A DNA stretch of 64,000 nt, taken from NCBI GenBank assembly GCA_006438735.1, contig RCZF01000001.1, positions 682,001-746,000 of the forward strand, given 5' to 3'. Position numbers and translations under genes: made by a program. The notes under the pieces are model-generated. The model saw only the letters and a program-made list of their open reading frames with translations. It was not told where the DNA came from and did no database searches. Shown piece by piece: positions 34,367-44,684 of the stretch; positions within the stretch are counted from its first letter, which is position 1; each line of letters opens with the position of its first letter. The stretch comes from Sphingomonas koreensis (lineage in GTDB: Bacteria > Pseudomonadota > Alphaproteobacteria > Sphingomonadales > Sphingomonadaceae).

Positions 34367-35745
34367 CGGCCGCGCGCAGCCCGATCCGTTCGATCGCGGC
34401 GCTGGTCGGGGCGGCCGGCGTGCCGCTTCATCACCTGAAGCAGATCGGCCACCTGCTGTCGGGCAATGCGATGAGCACGGGGCTGACGCTGATCGGCACC
34501 GGCATCGCCGCACGCACGCTGACGACGGCAACGTTCGGCGTCTTCGTCATGATCCTGACCTTCGTCCGGCTGGTCGAGCGCATCGCGCGCTTTGAATCCT
34601 GGCAGCCGCTGATCAAGTTCGCCAGCGATCTCGAGGCCGGGCGCGATCGCCGCCAACTCACCCGGCTCTATCTCTACGGTCTGTTGCTCGATGTCGGCGC
34701 CGCCATGCTCGCCGCCGGCAGCGCGCTGGCGATCGCCTGGCTGTTCGCCCCCTTGGTCGGGATCAGCCCGGCCTATCTGCCGCTGGTCGCGATCTGCTGC
34801 GTCGGCACGCTGTTCAACATCACCGGCATGCCGACGGCCGCGCTGCGCCTCGCCGGCCGTTTCCGCACGATCGCCTACAGCCAGCTGATTGGCCCCGCCG
34901 TGCTCGTCTTCCTCTCGGCCTATTGCGGCTATCGCGCGCTCGGCATCGAAGGCTTTCTGATCGCGACCATCGCCGCGCAGATCGTTGGCGCGCTGATCTT
35001 CGTCTATCAGGGTTTCGCGGCGCTGCGCGCGCAAGGGATCGGCAACCCACTGCGCGCCTCGCCGCGCGGGCTGCGGCGCGATTTCCCCGGCTTCTTGGCG
35101 TTCGCCTGGTCGACCAACCTGTCGATGACGATGCGCACGCTGACCCAGGAAGCCGATACGCTGATGGTCGGCGCGTTATCCGGCCCGAGTGCGGCGGGTT
35201 TCTATCATATCGCCAAACGCTTGGCGAAGCTCGCCCAGCAATTCGGCGCGCAGGCGCAGGCGGTGCTCTATCCCGACATGGCGCGGCTGTGGGCGAAGGG
35301 TAACCTCGCCGAATTGCGCGCGCTGACGCTGCGCATCCAATGGGCGCTGGGTGTGATCGGCGTGGCTGCCTTGCTCGCCGCGCTGCTGCTCGGCCACACC
35401 GTGATCGTCGCTGCGCTCGGCCATGCCTATGCCGATGCAACGCCGCTGCTCGTCACCCAGATCATCAGCGTTATCTTCGTCATGCACGCCGCCCCTTCGC
35501 GCTCGATCCTGCTGTCGATGGGGCGCCCGCAACTCGTTCTGCTCGTCGCGACGATCGGCACCGCAATCTTCTTCGCCTGCGCGCTCCTGCTGATCCCGAC
35601 GCTAGGTGCAATGGGCGCGAGCATTGCCCAGATCGTCTTCACTGCGTTCATCGCCGCGTGGCTGGACGTCGCCTGGCACCGCGGCTTGGCGGCGCCTCAA
35701 TCGGCATCCAATCCGAAACCCGACGATCGGTCGACCCTGGCATAA
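34363..35745 (+). CDS. Wzx-like polysaccharide flippase (MOP superfamily)
   Basis: This is a 460-residue membrane protein with 12-14 predicted membrane segments of the MATE/MOP type. Markers include LLSGNAMSTGLTLIGTGIAAR in the first segment, LTQEADTLMVGALSGPSAAG in the middle and the HAAPSRSILLSMGRPQLVLL region towards the end. It should flip the undecaprenyl-linked repeat unit across the inner membrane for Wzy. It is translationally coupled to the PIG-L deacetylase gene upstream. Together with the Wza, Wzc and Wzy proteins it completes a Wzx/Wzy-dependent export pathway. The exopolysaccharide locus ends here. Confidence 0.9.
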   Translation: MTAARSPIRSIAALVGAAGVPLHHLKQIGHLLSGNAMSTGLTLIGTGIAARTLTTATFGVFVMILTFVRLVERIARFESWQPLIKFASDLEAGRDRRQLTRLYLYGLLLDVGAAMLAAGSALAIAWLFAPLVGISPAYLPLVAICCVGTLFNITGMPTAALRLAGRFRTIAYSQLIGPAVLVFLSAYCGYRALGIEGFLIATIAAQIVGALIFVYQGFAALRAQGIGNPLRASPRGLRRDFPGFLAFAWSTNLSMTMRTLTQEADTLMVGALSGPSAAGFYHIAKRLAKLAQQFGAQAQAVLYPDMARLWAKGNLAELRALTLRIQWALGVIGVAALLAALLLGHTVIVAALGHAYADATPLLVTQIISVIFVMHAAPSRSILLSMGRPQLVLLVATIGTAIFFACALLLIPTLGAMGASIAQIVFTAFIAAWLDVAWHRGLAAPQSASNPKPDDRSTLA

Positions 35746-36284
35746 TTCCGCCGCGTTCGCGCAGAGCGGCCGCGATTGACGACCCAGCGCTTCCTCGGCC
35801 GTCGGCTATTTTGATGGCGTCTTGACGGAACCGAGCCTCCGTTTTGCCTGGCCACTGGCCCGCCTGACGTCCCATAAAGCGAAAGTCACGGCGGCTGTCG
35901 GCCGATCGCCCGGTTCGGCCGCCGGCATCGTGATCGATTCGGGTAAAATCAGGCCCAAACGGCAAACGCCCGAGCCGCTGTGCGACCCGGGCGCCTGCGT
36001 GACGATTGCTCGTCAGCCCCCTTATGTATCTTTCGCTGCGACGCAGCGTTCTTGGCGAACGCGCGGAGCGAAAAATTCCCCGAACCGCGGCTTTTTGCCT
36101 GAGCTTCAGTGTGGACGACGCTATGATGAGACGCGCCATTTGTCACCGCAAATGCGCGTCTTGCGTAACGATTGAACAAAGCCTGTGGCGATTCCGCAAC
36201 AGCCGCTCGCGAGTTGCCAGCCCGTCGCACAGACCGTAGAGCCGGCGCTTCGACAGCGGCCAGCGCCGGGATCAAAGCGACGTC
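35746..36284. other. Long intergenic region between the exopolysaccharide locus and lolC
   Basis: I see no convincing gene in these 539 bases. The stretch has lower GC around 36010-36180. It contains a palindrome, CGCTGCG-A-CGCAGCG, at 36034-36048 and a weak hairpin with arms CGCCCG/CGGGCG at 35967-35993. On the minus strand the latter is followed by TTTGCCGTTT, so it could be a minus-strand terminator or the end of a small RNA. The lolC promoter must lie in the right-hand part. A small RNA is possible but not supported. Confidence 0.4.
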
Positions 36285-37535
36285 ATGATACTCTCCCGCT
36301 ACGAACGAATGATCGCCCGGCGCTATCTGCTGCCGGGCAAGGGCGAGCGCTTCATCGTGCTCGTCGCCGGGTTCAGCGTCGGTGCGGTGATGCTCGGCGT
36401 CGCCGCGCTCGTCATCGTGATGAGCGTGATGAACGGCTTTCGCGCCGAGCTGTTCGACAAGAGCGTCGGCCTCAACGGCCAGGCGGTTGTCCAGGGCTTC
36501 GGCAATAACCTGCCCGATTGGCGCACCATCGCCGCCGAGGCGAAGGCGCTGCCTGGCGTGACGAGCGCGCAACCGCTGATCGAACAGCCGCTATTCGCCA
36601 CGCTCGATGGCCGCAGCGAGGGCATCCTGCTTCGCGGGATGCAGCTGCCAGACATCGTCAACAACCCGACGATCAACCAGAAGGTGGTGATGGGTTCGCT
36701 CGCCAGCCTCAAGCCGGGCAGCAACATCGTCGCGATCGGCTCGCGGCTCGCCGAATCGCTCGGCGCGCAGGTCGGCAGCGAAATCTCGCTGATCGATCCG
36801 CAAGGGCAGACGACGCCGTTCGGCACGGTGCCGCGCATCGTGAAATATACCGTCGGCGCGATCTTCGAGATCGGCGTCTATGATTACGACAAGGCCTATG
36901 TGCTGATGCCGCTCAGCGATGCGCAGCAATTGCTGATGATGGGCGATTCGGTCGGCATGGTCGAGATCAACACCGTCGATGCCGACAAGGTCGGCACGAT
37001 CCTCAAGCCGCTCGGCGACCGAATCGAGACGAAAGGCGTGCTCACTACCTGGCAGCAGATGAATTCGGAGCTGTTCCAGGCGCTGCAGATCGAGCGTGTG
37101 GCGATGTTCACGATCCTGTGCATCATCATTCTCGTGGCGGCGTTCAATATCGCTTCGTCGCTGATCATGCTGGTCCGCGCGAAGACCCGCGACATCGCGA
37201 TCCTGCGCACGATGGGCGCGACGCGCGCTGGCATGGTCCGCATCTTCATGACGGTCGGCACGACGATCGGCGTGATCGGCATCGTCGCCGGGCTGCTGAT
37301 CGGCTTCCTGTTCCTGTTCTACCGGCAGGGCGTGGTCAATTTCGTTCAGTTCATCACCGGGCAGAATCTATGGGATCCCTCGATCCGCTTCCTCACCGAA
37401 TTGCCGTCGAAACCCGATCCGGTCGAGATCACCTCGATCGTCGTCGTCGCGCTGCTGATGAGCTTCCTCGCCACGCTCTATCCGGCCTTCAAGGCGGCGA
37501 GCACCGATCCGGTGGAGGTGCTGCGCTATGAATGA
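36285..37535 (+). CDS. lolC: Lipoprotein-releasing system permease (LolC/LolE family)
   Basis: This 416-residue inner-membrane permease has the LolC/E layout. There is an N-terminal start ([14 protein letters not shown]), one membrane segment near residues 24-50 with [17 protein letters not shown], and a large periplasmic domain. A three-helix FtsX region follows, with [20 protein letters not shown] and the C-terminal [19 protein letters not shown]. It extracts lipoproteins from the inner membrane for transfer to LolA. The gene is followed with an 8-base overlap by lolD. Only one permease gene is present, as in alphaproteobacteria that appear to use a single LolF-like subunit, so the choice between lolC and lolE is nominal. 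Confidence 0.93.
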   Translation: MILSRYERMIARRYLLPGKGERFIVLVAGFSVGAVMLGVAALVIVMSVMNGFRAELFDKSVGLNGQAVVQGFGNNLPDWRTIAAEAKALPGVTSAQPLIEQPLFATLDGRSEGILLRGMQLPDIVNNPTINQKVVMGSLASLKPGSNIVAIGSRLAESLGAQVGSEISLIDPQGQTTPFGTVPRIVKYTVGAIFEIGVYDYDKAYVLMPLSDAQQLLMMGDSVGMVEINTVDADKVGTILKPLGDRIETKGVLTTWQQMNSELFQALQIERVAMFTILCIIILVAAFNIASSLIMLVRAKTRDIAILRTMGATRAGMVRIFMTVGTTIGVIGIVAGLLIGFLFLFYRQGVVNFVQFITGQNLWDPSIRFLTELPSKPDPVEITSIVVVALLMSFLATLYPAFKAASTDPVEVLRYE

Positions 37536-38229
37536 CACGATCGCCAACACGCGTACCGAAACCGCGATCCTGCGCACGATTGGGCTGACGCGCAGTTTCA
37601 GCCAGGGCGGCCATGTCATCGAGGTGCTGCGCGGCGTTGATCTCGCGATCGCGCCGGGCGAGATCGTCGCGCTGCTCGGCCCATCGGGCTCGGGTAAGTC
37701 GACGCTGCTCCAGGCGGTCGGGCTGCTCGAGGGCGGCTTCGGCGGATCGATCCTGATCGAGGGCGACGAAGCGGCCAAACTCGACGCCGCCGGCCGCACC
37801 GAGGTGCGCCGCGATTATCTCGGCTTCGTCTATCAATTCCACCACCTGCTGCCCGATTTCAACGCGACCGAGAATGTGCTGCTGCCGCAACTGATCCGCG
37901 GCCTCGAACCGGCCGTGGCACAGGAGCGCGCGGAAACGCTGCTGACCACGCTCGGTCTCGGCCACCGGCTGACGCATCGCCCTGCGCAATTGTCGGGCGG
38001 CGAGCAGCAACGCGTCGCCGTCGCCCGCGCACTTGCCAACCGTCCGGCGCTGGTTCTCGCCGACGAGCCGACCGGCAATCTCGACGAGCATACTGCCGAT
38101 GTGGTGTTCGCCGAATTCGTCCGTCTCGTCCGCCAGGAAGGCTCCGCCGCGCTGGTCGCGACCCACAACGAGCGGATCGCGGCGAAGATGGATCGGGTGG
38201 TGCGGCTGCACGAGGGCCGGCTGGAGTGA
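37528..38229 (+). CDS. lolD: Lipoprotein-releasing ATP-binding protein LolD
   Basis: This 233-residue ABC ATPase has Walker [10 protein letters not shown], the Q-loop in [15 protein letters not shown], the signature [15 protein letters not shown], Walker [13 protein letters not shown] and the H-loop in ATHNER. The FHHLLPDF segment is characteristic of LolD. It drives lipoprotein release with the permease encoded immediately upstream. The GTG start of the acetyltransferase gene overlaps its stop (GTGA), so the four genes 36285-39304 form one overlapping unit. Confidence 0.95.
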   Translation: MNDTIANTRTETAILRTIGLTRSFSQGGHVIEVLRGVDLAIAPGEIVALLGPSGSGKSTLLQAVGLLEGGFGGSILIEGDEAAKLDAAGRTEVRRDYLGFVYQFHHLLPDFNATENVLLPQLIRGLEPAVAQERAETLLTTLGLGHRLTHRPAQLSGGEQQRVAVARALANRPALVLADEPTGNLDEHTADVVFAEFVRLVRQEGSAALVATHNERIAAKMDRVVRLHEGRLE

Positions 38230-38828
38230 GCGATCCGTGGCGCGACACGCCGACCCTGGTCGGGCGCCACGTTACGCTGCGGCCGCTCCGGCGTGATGAT
38301 CGCGCGGGGATTCTCGCTGCCTTTGCCACCGGGCTCGACGGTGCGTTTGCGACGATGGTCCCAGGCCCGGAGACGATCGATCGCTGGTATGACCGGCTCG
38401 AGAGCGACCATGCGGCGGGGCGGGCGCTGCCGTTTACGGTGCTCGATCAAAGCGGCGCGGTTTCGGGCGTAACGCGCTTCATGCGAATGAGCGCGCCCAA
38501 CCGCCGCGTCGAGATTGGCGGCACGGTCTATGCCCCGCGCGTGCAGCGCACCGGGCTCAATACCGAGGCCAAGCTGCTCTTGCTCGGCCACGCCTTCGAT
38601 ACGCTCGATTGCCACTGCGTCCAGCTCCGCACCGATTGGCTCAACCGCGCCTCGCGCCGGGCGATCGAGCGGCTCGGCGCGAAGCAGGACGGCGTGCTGC
38701 GCGGCCATATGGTGCTCGGCGATCGCTTGCGCGACACCGTGGTCTATTCCATTCTCGCGCCCGAATGGCCGGGCGTTCGCCGCAATCTGGCGGCGATGCT
38801 CGCCGCGCATGGGGAGCCGATCCGATGA
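38226..38828 (+). CDS. GNAT-family N-acetyltransferase (RimJ/RimL-like)
   Basis: This 200-residue protein resembles acetyltransferase-3 (RimJ/RimL) proteins, with [18 protein letters not shown] at the start, [23 protein letters not shown] around the acetyl-CoA binding region, and [22 protein letters not shown]. It probably transfers an acetyl group to an amine on a protein terminus or small molecule; the target is unknown. The start is a GTG that overlaps lolD by four bases, and the stop overlaps the glutathione peroxidase start (ATGA). Confidence 0.85.
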   Translation: MSDPWRDTPTLVGRHVTLRPLRRDDRAGILAAFATGLDGAFATMVPGPETIDRWYDRLESDHAAGRALPFTVLDQSGAVSGVTRFMRMSAPNRRVEIGGTVYAPRVQRTGLNTEAKLLLLGHAFDTLDCHCVQLRTDWLNRASRRAIERLGAKQDGVLRGHMVLGDRLRDTVVYSILAPEWPGVRRNLAAMLAAHGEPIR

Positions 38829-39304
38829 CCGCGATTACCGATCACAGCGTCAAAGCCGCCGATGGCTCCGAGGTCGATCTGTCGGCCTATGCCGGCAAGG
38901 TGCTGTTGATCGTCAACACCGCCTCGAAATGCGGCTTCACGCCCCAATATGAGGGGCTCGAGGCGCTGCACCGCCGCTACGCCGATCGCGGTTTCGAGGT
39001 GCTCGGCTTCCCGTGCAACCAGTTCGGCCATCAGGAGCCGGGCGACGCCGCCGAAATCGCCAGTTTCTGCTCGCTGACTTATGACGTCACTTTCCCGGTG
39101 TTCGCCAAGATCGACGTCAACGGTGATCAGGCCGATCCGTTGTTCCGCGATCTCAAGGAGCAGGCGCCCGGCGTGCTCGGATCGAAGGGCATCAAGTGGA
39201 ATTTCACCAAATTCCTGGTCGATCGCAGCGGCAAGGTGGTCGATCGCTACGCCCCGACGACCAAGCCCGAGGACATCGCCGCGGATATCGAAAAGCTGCT
39301 GTGA
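38825..39304 (+). CDS. Glutathione peroxidase family protein
   Basis: This 159-residue thioredoxin-fold peroxidase has the active-site Cys in NTASKCGFTPQYEGL, the Gln in GFPCNQFGHQEPG and the Trp in KWNFTKFLVDRSG. The Cys form is expected in bacteria, which often use thioredoxin as reductant. It reduces hydrogen peroxide and lipid hydroperoxides. The second Cys in FPCNQF could be the resolving cysteine. It is the last gene of the lol-GNAT unit. Confidence 0.93.
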   Translation: MTAITDHSVKAADGSEVDLSAYAGKVLLIVNTASKCGFTPQYEGLEALHRRYADRGFEVLGFPCNQFGHQEPGDAAEIASFCSLTYDVTFPVFAKIDVNGDQADPLFRDLKEQAPGVLGSKGIKWNFTKFLVDRSGKVVDRYAPTTKPEDIAADIEKLL

Positions 39305-39390
39305 TCCTTATCGGCTCGCGCGTCGAACAACGTCGCAATTGGCGCTGACACCCCCTTTCCCCGACTCGATGGGGTCGCCATAGTGAAGCG

Positions 39391-42300
39391 ATGCCCCATT
39401 CCGCTTTCGTGCCGCTGCGTATCTTCTCGTCCTACACCATGCTCGACGGCGCGATCGAGCCGAAGGCCATCGCCAAGCGTGCCCAGGAGCTGGGGTTTCC
39501 TGCCGCGGCGCTGAGCGATCGCAACGGGCTCTATGCGGCGATGGCGTTTTCGGATGCGTGTCGCGGCGCCGGGGTGCAGCCGATCATTGGCACGATGCTC
39601 GGGATTTGCCGGCCCGACATGCCCGAGGGCGTCGATGCGCCGCTCGATTGGATCGCGCTCTACGCGCAGGATGCGACCGGTTATGACAATCTCTGCGCGC
39701 TCGTCAGCCGCGCGCATCTCGATCGCCCGATCGAGCAGCCCGCGCATGTCGCCTTCGCTGATCTCGCCGGGCGCACCGACGGGCTGATTGCGCTCACCGC
39801 CGGGCGCGAAGGCGCGCTTGCCCAGCTGTTCGCCGAGGAGCAGCACGATCGCGCGCTGGCCTATGCCGATCGGCTGCAGGCGCTGTTCCCCGATCGGCTC
39901 TACATCGAGCTGACGCGCCGGCTCGACGAGATCGAGGGCAGCGCGGAGCCGCACCTGCTCGATCTCGCCTACAACCGCGATCTGCCGCTGGTGGCGACCA
40001 ATCCCTGCTGCTTCGCCGATCGTGATTTCGGCGAGGCGCATGACGCGCTGCTGTGCATCGCCAGTTCGAGCTATATCGCCAGCGACGATCGCCCGAAATC
40101 GTCGCCCGATGCCTGGATGAAGCCGGCGCGCGAAATGCGCGAGCTGTTCGCCGATCTGCCCGAGGCGATCGTCAACACCTTAGTCGTCGCGCAGCGCTGC
40201 GCGGTCGCCGCGCCCAACCGCAAGCCGATCCTGCCGAGCCTCGCCGGCGACCGCGCGGGCGAGGCGACCAAACTCCGGATCGACGCGCGCGCCGGGCTGT
40301 GTGTGCGGCTCGAAAAGATCGAGCAGATCGCCGGGCGCCTGCTGAGCGTCGAGGAGCGCAAGACCTACCTCGATCGCCTGGAATTCGAGCTCGACGTCAT
40401 CATCCAGATGGGCTTCCCCGGCTATTTCCTGATCGTTGCCGATTTCATCAAATGGGCCAAGGATCACGACATTCCGGTCGGCCCCGGCCGCGGCTCGGGC
40501 GCAGGCTCGGTGGTCGCCTGGTCGCTGACCATCACCGATCTCGATCCGTTGAAGCTCGGCCTGCTGTTCGAGCGCTTCCTCAACCCCGAACGCGTGTCGA
40601 TGCCCGATTTCGACATCGATTTCTGCGAAACGCGCCGCGTCGAGGTGATCCGCTACGTCCAGGAGAAATACGGCCGCGATCAGGTCGCGCAGATCATCAC
40701 CTTCGGAAAGCTGAAGGCGCGAGCGGTGCTCAAGGATACCGGGCGCGTACTGCAGATGAGCTATGGCCAGGTCGATCGCCTCGCCAAGCTGGTGCCGAAC
40801 CACCCGACCGATCCGTGGACGCTCGATCGCGCGCTCAACGGCGTCAGCGAGCTTGCCGCCGAATATAAGAACGACAATAATGTGCGCCATCTGCTCGATC
40901 TGGCGATGAAGCTCGAAGGGCTGCCGCGCCACAGCTCGACGCACGCTGCCGGCGTGGTGATCGGCGATCGACCGCTCAGCGAGCTCGTCCCGCTCTACCG
41001 CGATCCCCGATCGGATATGCCGGTGACGCAGTTCGACATGAAATATGTCGAAGGCGCCGGGCTGGTGAAGTTCGATTTTCTCGGGCTGAAGACGCTATCG
41101 GTTCTCAAGATGGCGGTGCAATTGCTTGAAAACCGGGGCGTCACCGTCGATCTCGATGCGCTGTCGTGGGACGATCCCGAGGTTTATGCCTTGCTCCAGC
41201 GCGGCGAGACGGTCGGCGTGTTCCAGCTCGAATCGGAAGGCATGCGGCGCACGCTGTCGGCGGTGCGGCCGTCCAATTTCGGCGACATCATCGCGCTCGT
41301 CTCGCTCTATCGGCCGGGCCCGATGGACAATATCCCCAGCTTCGGCCGCCGCAAGAACGGGCAGGAGCCGATCGACTATCCGCACCCGCTGCTCGAGACG
41401 ATCCTGGCCGAGACCTACGGCATCTTCGTCTATCAGGAACAGGTGATGCAGGCCGCGCAGGTGCTCGCCGGCTATTCGCTCGGCGGCGCCGATCTGCTGC
41501 GCCGCGCGATGGGCAAGAAGATCAAATCGGAGATGGATCAGCAGCGCGCGATCTTCGTCGCCGGCTGCGCCGAGCACAATAATATCCCAGCCGGCAAGGC
41601 CAACGAGCTGTTCGACTTGATCGATAAGTTCGCCGGCTACGGCTTCAACAAGAGCCACGCCGCGGCCTATGCGCTGCTGGCTTATCAGACGGCCTGGCTC
41701 AAGGCGCATCACGCGCCCGAATTCTACGCCGCGTCAATGAGCTACGACATGGCGTTGACGGATAAACTCAGTGTCTTCGTCGATGACATGCGGCGGCTCG
41801 GCGTCGCCTGCCTGCCGCCGGACATCAATTGCAGCGAAGCCGATTTCTCGGTCGAGCCGCATGAGGACAGCGGCGCGGTGCGCTATGCGCTGGCCGCGCT
41901 CAAGGGCGTCGGCGAGCGGGCGATGGAGGAGCTGGTTGCCGAGCGCCGCGCGAACGGGCGCTTCGCCTCGCTCGACGATCTCGCCAAGCGGGTCGATCCC
42001 CGGCTGATGAACAAGCGCCAGCTCGAGACGCTGGCTGGCGCCGGCGCGTTCGACGCGATCGATCTCAATCGCGCCGGCATCTCGGCCGTCTCCGAAACCA
42101 TCCTCGCCACCGCGGCGCGGCTGCATGATCAGCGGGTCAGCGGTCAGGGCGGGCTGTTCGGCGAAGGCGAGACGAGCGAGGCGGCGATCAAATTGCCGGC
42201 CGCCGCGCGCTGGTCGATCGCCGAGCGTATGGAGCAGGAGAAGGAAGCATTCGGCTTCTATTTCTCGGCGCATCCGGTCGATCGTCACGCCTTGCTCGCG

Positions 42301-42885
42301 AGGATGCACGGCGCGCGCAATTACGCCGCGCTCGGCGAGCTGCCGATCGCGGAAGGATCGCGCACCGGCGCGACGATGGCGGCGCTGGTCGAGGACGCGC
42401 GCTGGCGCACGTCGGCGCGGGGCCGTCGCTACATGATGGCGACACTGTCCGATTCGACCGGCCAATTCGTCGCCACCTGCTTCGACGACGGCGCCGCCGC
42501 CGATCTCGAGGAGGCGGCGAAGAACGGCGGTTGCGGGCTGCTCACCGTCGAACTCGATCGTCGCGCCGGCGAGGATACGCCGCGCGTCACCGTCAAGCGG
42601 ATCCAGCCGTTCGAGGCGCTGGCGACGAGCGCGCGGATGGTCATCGAGCTCGACGTCACCGAACCCGGCGCGCTGCGCCAGCTCGCGCACCTCGTCGCCG
42701 GCGCGCGCGGCGGCCGCGGCGAGCTGCGCGTGCGAACCTCGCTTCCCGGCGGCGGCGAGGCGCGCGTGCTGCTCGGCCGCGATTTTCTGCTCGATGTCGA
42801 GCTTGCGGCCCAGCTCGAAGCGATGCACGGTATCGCCAGCGTGGCGTTCAAGACCTCCGAAACGAGGCTGGCGCTGGTCGGATAA
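39391..42885 (+). CDS. dnaE: DNA polymerase III alpha subunit
   Basis: This 1164-residue replicative polymerase has a PHP domain (about 1-280), the catalytic palm with MPDFDIDFCE as the aspartate motif, the GPGRGSGAGSVVAW loop, a PHP/thumb-to-fingers region, helix-hairpin-helix motifs and a C-terminal OB-fold domain (about 960-1080). The length matches E. coli DnaE. In the PHP domain the usual first metal motif H-x3-H (as in FVHLRVHS) reads FVPLRIFS, so P8 and F12 replace both histidines and proofreading by this domain is unlikely. A perfect hairpin lies directly after the stop. Confidence 0.97.
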   Translation: MPHSAFVPLRIFSSYTMLDGAIEPKAIAKRAQELGFPAAALSDRNGLYAAMAFSDACRGAGVQPIIGTMLGICRPDMPEGVDAPLDWIALYAQDATGYDNLCALVSRAHLDRPIEQPAHVAFADLAGRTDGLIALTAGREGALAQLFAEEQHDRALAYADRLQALFPDRLYIELTRRLDEIEGSAEPHLLDLAYNRDLPLVATNPCCFADRDFGEAHDALLCIASSSYIASDDRPKSSPDAWMKPAREMRELFADLPEAIVNTLVVAQRCAVAAPNRKPILPSLAGDRAGEATKLRIDARAGLCVRLEKIEQIAGRLLSVEERKTYLDRLEFELDVIIQMGFPGYFLIVADFIKWAKDHDIPVGPGRGSGAGSVVAWSLTITDLDPLKLGLLFERFLNPERVSMPDFDIDFCETRRVEVIRYVQEKYGRDQVAQIITFGKLKARAVLKDTGRVLQMSYGQVDRLAKLVPNHPTDPWTLDRALNGVSELAAEYKNDNNVRHLLDLAMKLEGLPRHSSTHAAGVVIGDRPLSELVPLYRDPRSDMPVTQFDMKYVEGAGLVKFDFLGLKTLSVLKMAVQLLENRGVTVDLDALSWDDPEVYALLQRGETVGVFQLESEGMRRTLSAVRPSNFGDIIALVSLYRPGPMDNIPSFGRRKNGQEPIDYPHPLLETILAETYGIFVYQEQVMQAAQVLAGYSLGGADLLRRAMGKKIKSEMDQQRAIFVAGCAEHNNIPAGKANELFDLIDKFAGYGFNKSHAAAYALLAYQTAWLKAHHAPEFYAASMSYDMALTDKLSVFVDDMRRLGVACLPPDINCSEADFSVEPHEDSGAVRYALAALKGVGERAMEELVAERRANGRFASLDDLAKRVDPRLMNKRQLETLAGAGAFDAIDLNRAGISAVSETILATAARLHDQRVSGQGGLFGEGETSEAAIKLPAAARWSIAERMEQEKEAFGFYFSAHPVDRHALLARMHGARNYAALGELPIAEGSRTGATMAALVEDARWRTSARGRRYMMATLSDSTGQFVATCFDDGAAADLEEAAKNGGCGLLTVELDRRAGEDTPRVTVKRIQPFEALATSARMVIELDVTEPGALRQLAHLVAGARGGRGELRVRTSLPGGGEARVLLGRDFLLDVELAAQLEAMHGIASVAFKTSETRLALVG

Positions 42886-42888
42886 TTT

Positions 42889-42910
42889 CCCCTCCCGCTT
42901 GCGGGAGGGG
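42889..42910. repeat. Perfect palindromic repeat downstream of dnaE
   Basis: The arms CCCCTCCCGC and GCGGGAGGGG are perfectly complementary with a 2-base centre and are followed by CTAGGGGAGGG. A related inverted element (CCCTC-TCGC-GGGAGGG) lies at about 42956-42972. I recognise this as a common intergenic palindrome in sphingomonad-like genomes. It may end the dnaE transcript, but it has no T-rich tail. Confidence 0.65.
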
Positions 42911-42976
42911 CTAGGGGAGGGCCTGTCGGATTTAGGGGACCAAACCCTCCGCCGACCCCTCTCGCGGGAGGGTGCG

Positions 42977-44569
42977 ATGATCGGTGGAATGCAGGATTTC
43001 GAGCTGCGCGTGCCGCGGCTGATCGATCACGCCGCGCGTGAGCATGGCGGACGCGAGATCGTCTCGCACTGGGCCGACGGGCGCGAGACCCGCACCGATT
43101 GGGCGGGCGTTGCGCACGATGCGAAGAAACTGGCGCAAGCACTTGAAAGGCTCGGCTGTCACCCCGGCAATCGCATCGCGACGATGGCGATGAACCACGC
43201 CCATCATCTGGTCGCCTGGTATGGCGCGATCGGCATGGGCGGGGTGATCCACACGATCAATCCGCGGCTGTTCGACGAACAGCTCGTCTATATCGCCAAT
43301 CACGCCGAAGACCGCGTGCTGCTTTACGACAAGGTGTTCCAGCCGATCGTCGACCGGCTCAAGCCCGAATGGACCTCGATCGAGCATTTCATTGTGATGG
43401 ACAGCGACGGCGCCGATGGCCTGCGCGCGCTGATCGACGCCGAGGATGGCGATTACGACTGGGTCGAGGGCGGCGAGCGCGATCCCTGCATGCTGTGCTA
43501 CACCAGCGGCACCACCGGCCATCCCAAGGGCGTGCTCTACGAACATCGCTCGACGATGATCCACGCGATGGCCGAGGTCGCGCCGTGGGTGTTCAACCTG
43601 TCGTCGCGCGCCGTGGTGTTGCCGATCGTGCCGATGTTCCACGCCGCCGCCTGGGGATTGCCCTTCGCCGGCGCGCTGTCGGGCGCGAAGTTCGTCTATT
43701 CGGCGGTCAACGACGCCGACGTCCTATGCCGGCTGATGAACGACGAGCAGGTCACGCATTCGGCCGGCGTGCCGACCGTCTGGCTGGCGATGTTCCAGCA
43801 TATCGACGGCAGCGGCGAGCAGCCGCGCCATCTCCAGCAAGTCACGATCGGCGGATCGGCCGCACCGCGCGCGATGATCGAGCGGCTGATGGGCATGGGC
43901 GTCGCCGTAAAGCATCTGTGGGGGATGACCGAAACCTCGCCGATCGGCACCGCCGGCTTCCCGCCGCCGCACTGGGACGCGATGAGCCGCGACGAGCAGC
44001 TCGATCTCGTCTCGAAGCAAGGCCAGATCCCGTTCGGCATCGAACTCCGGGTCGTTGATGACGAGGGCAATGTCCTGCCGCGCGACGGCGTCAGCTCGGG
44101 CCGGCTCCAGGTCCGCGGGCCGTGGGTGGTGAAGCGCTATTTCAAGGCGTCGGAAGACGCGGTCGGCGCAGACAGTTGGTTCGATACCGGCGACGTCGCG
44201 GTGCTCCACCCCGACGGAACGATGCAGATTACCGATCGCGCCAAGGACGTGATCAAATCGGGCGGCGAGTGGATCAGCTCGGTCGATCTCGAAAACGCCG
44301 CGGTCGGCTGCCCCGGCGTCGCCGAAGCCGCAGCGATCGGCGTCCGGCATCCCAAGTGGGACGAGCGGCCGCTGCTGCTGGTGGTCCGAAAAACCGGCAG
44401 TGCGGTGACGCCGGAAGACATCACCGCGCACCTTGCCGGTCATGTCGCCAAATGGTGGCTGCCCGACGAAATCCTGTTCGTCGATGAGTTGCCGCACACC
44501 GCGACGGGTAAACTGCTCAAGACCGCGCTCCGGGCGCAGTTCAAGGACTATCGGCTGAGAGCGGCGTAG
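42977..44569 (+). CDS. AMP-dependent acyl-CoA synthetase
   Basis: This 530-residue adenylate-forming enzyme has the P-loop [17 protein letters not shown], the WGMTETSP motif, the hinge [32 protein letters not shown] and the catalytic lysine in [13 protein letters not shown]. It activates a medium- or long-chain (possibly aromatic) carboxylic acid as acyl-AMP and then acyl-CoA. The ATG at 42977 is taken as the start; its GGGAGGG ribosome site is part of the flanking palindromic repeat. A second ATG at 42989 is possible. It is a single gene, followed by strong inverted repeats. Confidence 0.92.
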   Translation: MIGGMQDFELRVPRLIDHAAREHGGREIVSHWADGRETRTDWAGVAHDAKKLAQALERLGCHPGNRIATMAMNHAHHLVAWYGAIGMGGVIHTINPRLFDEQLVYIANHAEDRVLLYDKVFQPIVDRLKPEWTSIEHFIVMDSDGADGLRALIDAEDGDYDWVEGGERDPCMLCYTSGTTGHPKGVLYEHRSTMIHAMAEVAPWVFNLSSRAVVLPIVPMFHAAAWGLPFAGALSGAKFVYSAVNDADVLCRLMNDEQVTHSAGVPTVWLAMFQHIDGSGEQPRHLQQVTIGGSAAPRAMIERLMGMGVAVKHLWGMTETSPIGTAGFPPPHWDAMSRDEQLDLVSKQGQIPFGIELRVVDDEGNVLPRDGVSSGRLQVRGPWVVKRYFKASEDAVGADSWFDTGDVAVLHPDGTMQITDRAKDVIKSGGEWISSVDLENAAVGCPGVAEAAAIGVRHPKWDERPLLLVVRKTGSAVTPEDITAHLAGHVAKWWLPDEILFVDELPHTATGKLLKTALRAQFKDYRLRAA

Positions 44570-44584
44570 AAACACCACACTATC

Positions 44585-44653
44585 GTCATCCCCGCGAAGG
44601 CGGGGACCCATCTCGAACGGCCGGTGATGGGTCCCCGCCTCCGCGGGGATGAC
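44585..44653. repeat. Large inverted repeat between convergent genes
   Basis: Two 28-base arms, 44585-44612 and 44626-44653, are complementary with a single mismatch and a 13-base loop. Each arm contains the shorter palindrome CCCCGC-N-GCGGGG. This repeat type (GTCATCCCCGCGAAGGCGGG core) is widespread in sphingomonad intergenic DNA. Placed between stops of convergent genes, it can act as a bidirectional terminator. Confidence 0.75.
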
Positions 44654-44684
44654 TAACTTTGGGGGCCACGAGTCCCAAACCACT

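Noticed and set aside
35967..36000. Rho-independent terminator on the minus strand
   Set aside because: The stem is only six base pairs, the loop is large and the T tract is interrupted, and no minus-strand gene to its right needs it.
39345..39365. CCCCCTTTCCCC upstream of dnaE as a further motif copy
   Set aside because: It lacks the flanking GAAT/GGGC positions and lies outside the polysaccharide locus; a chance match is likely.
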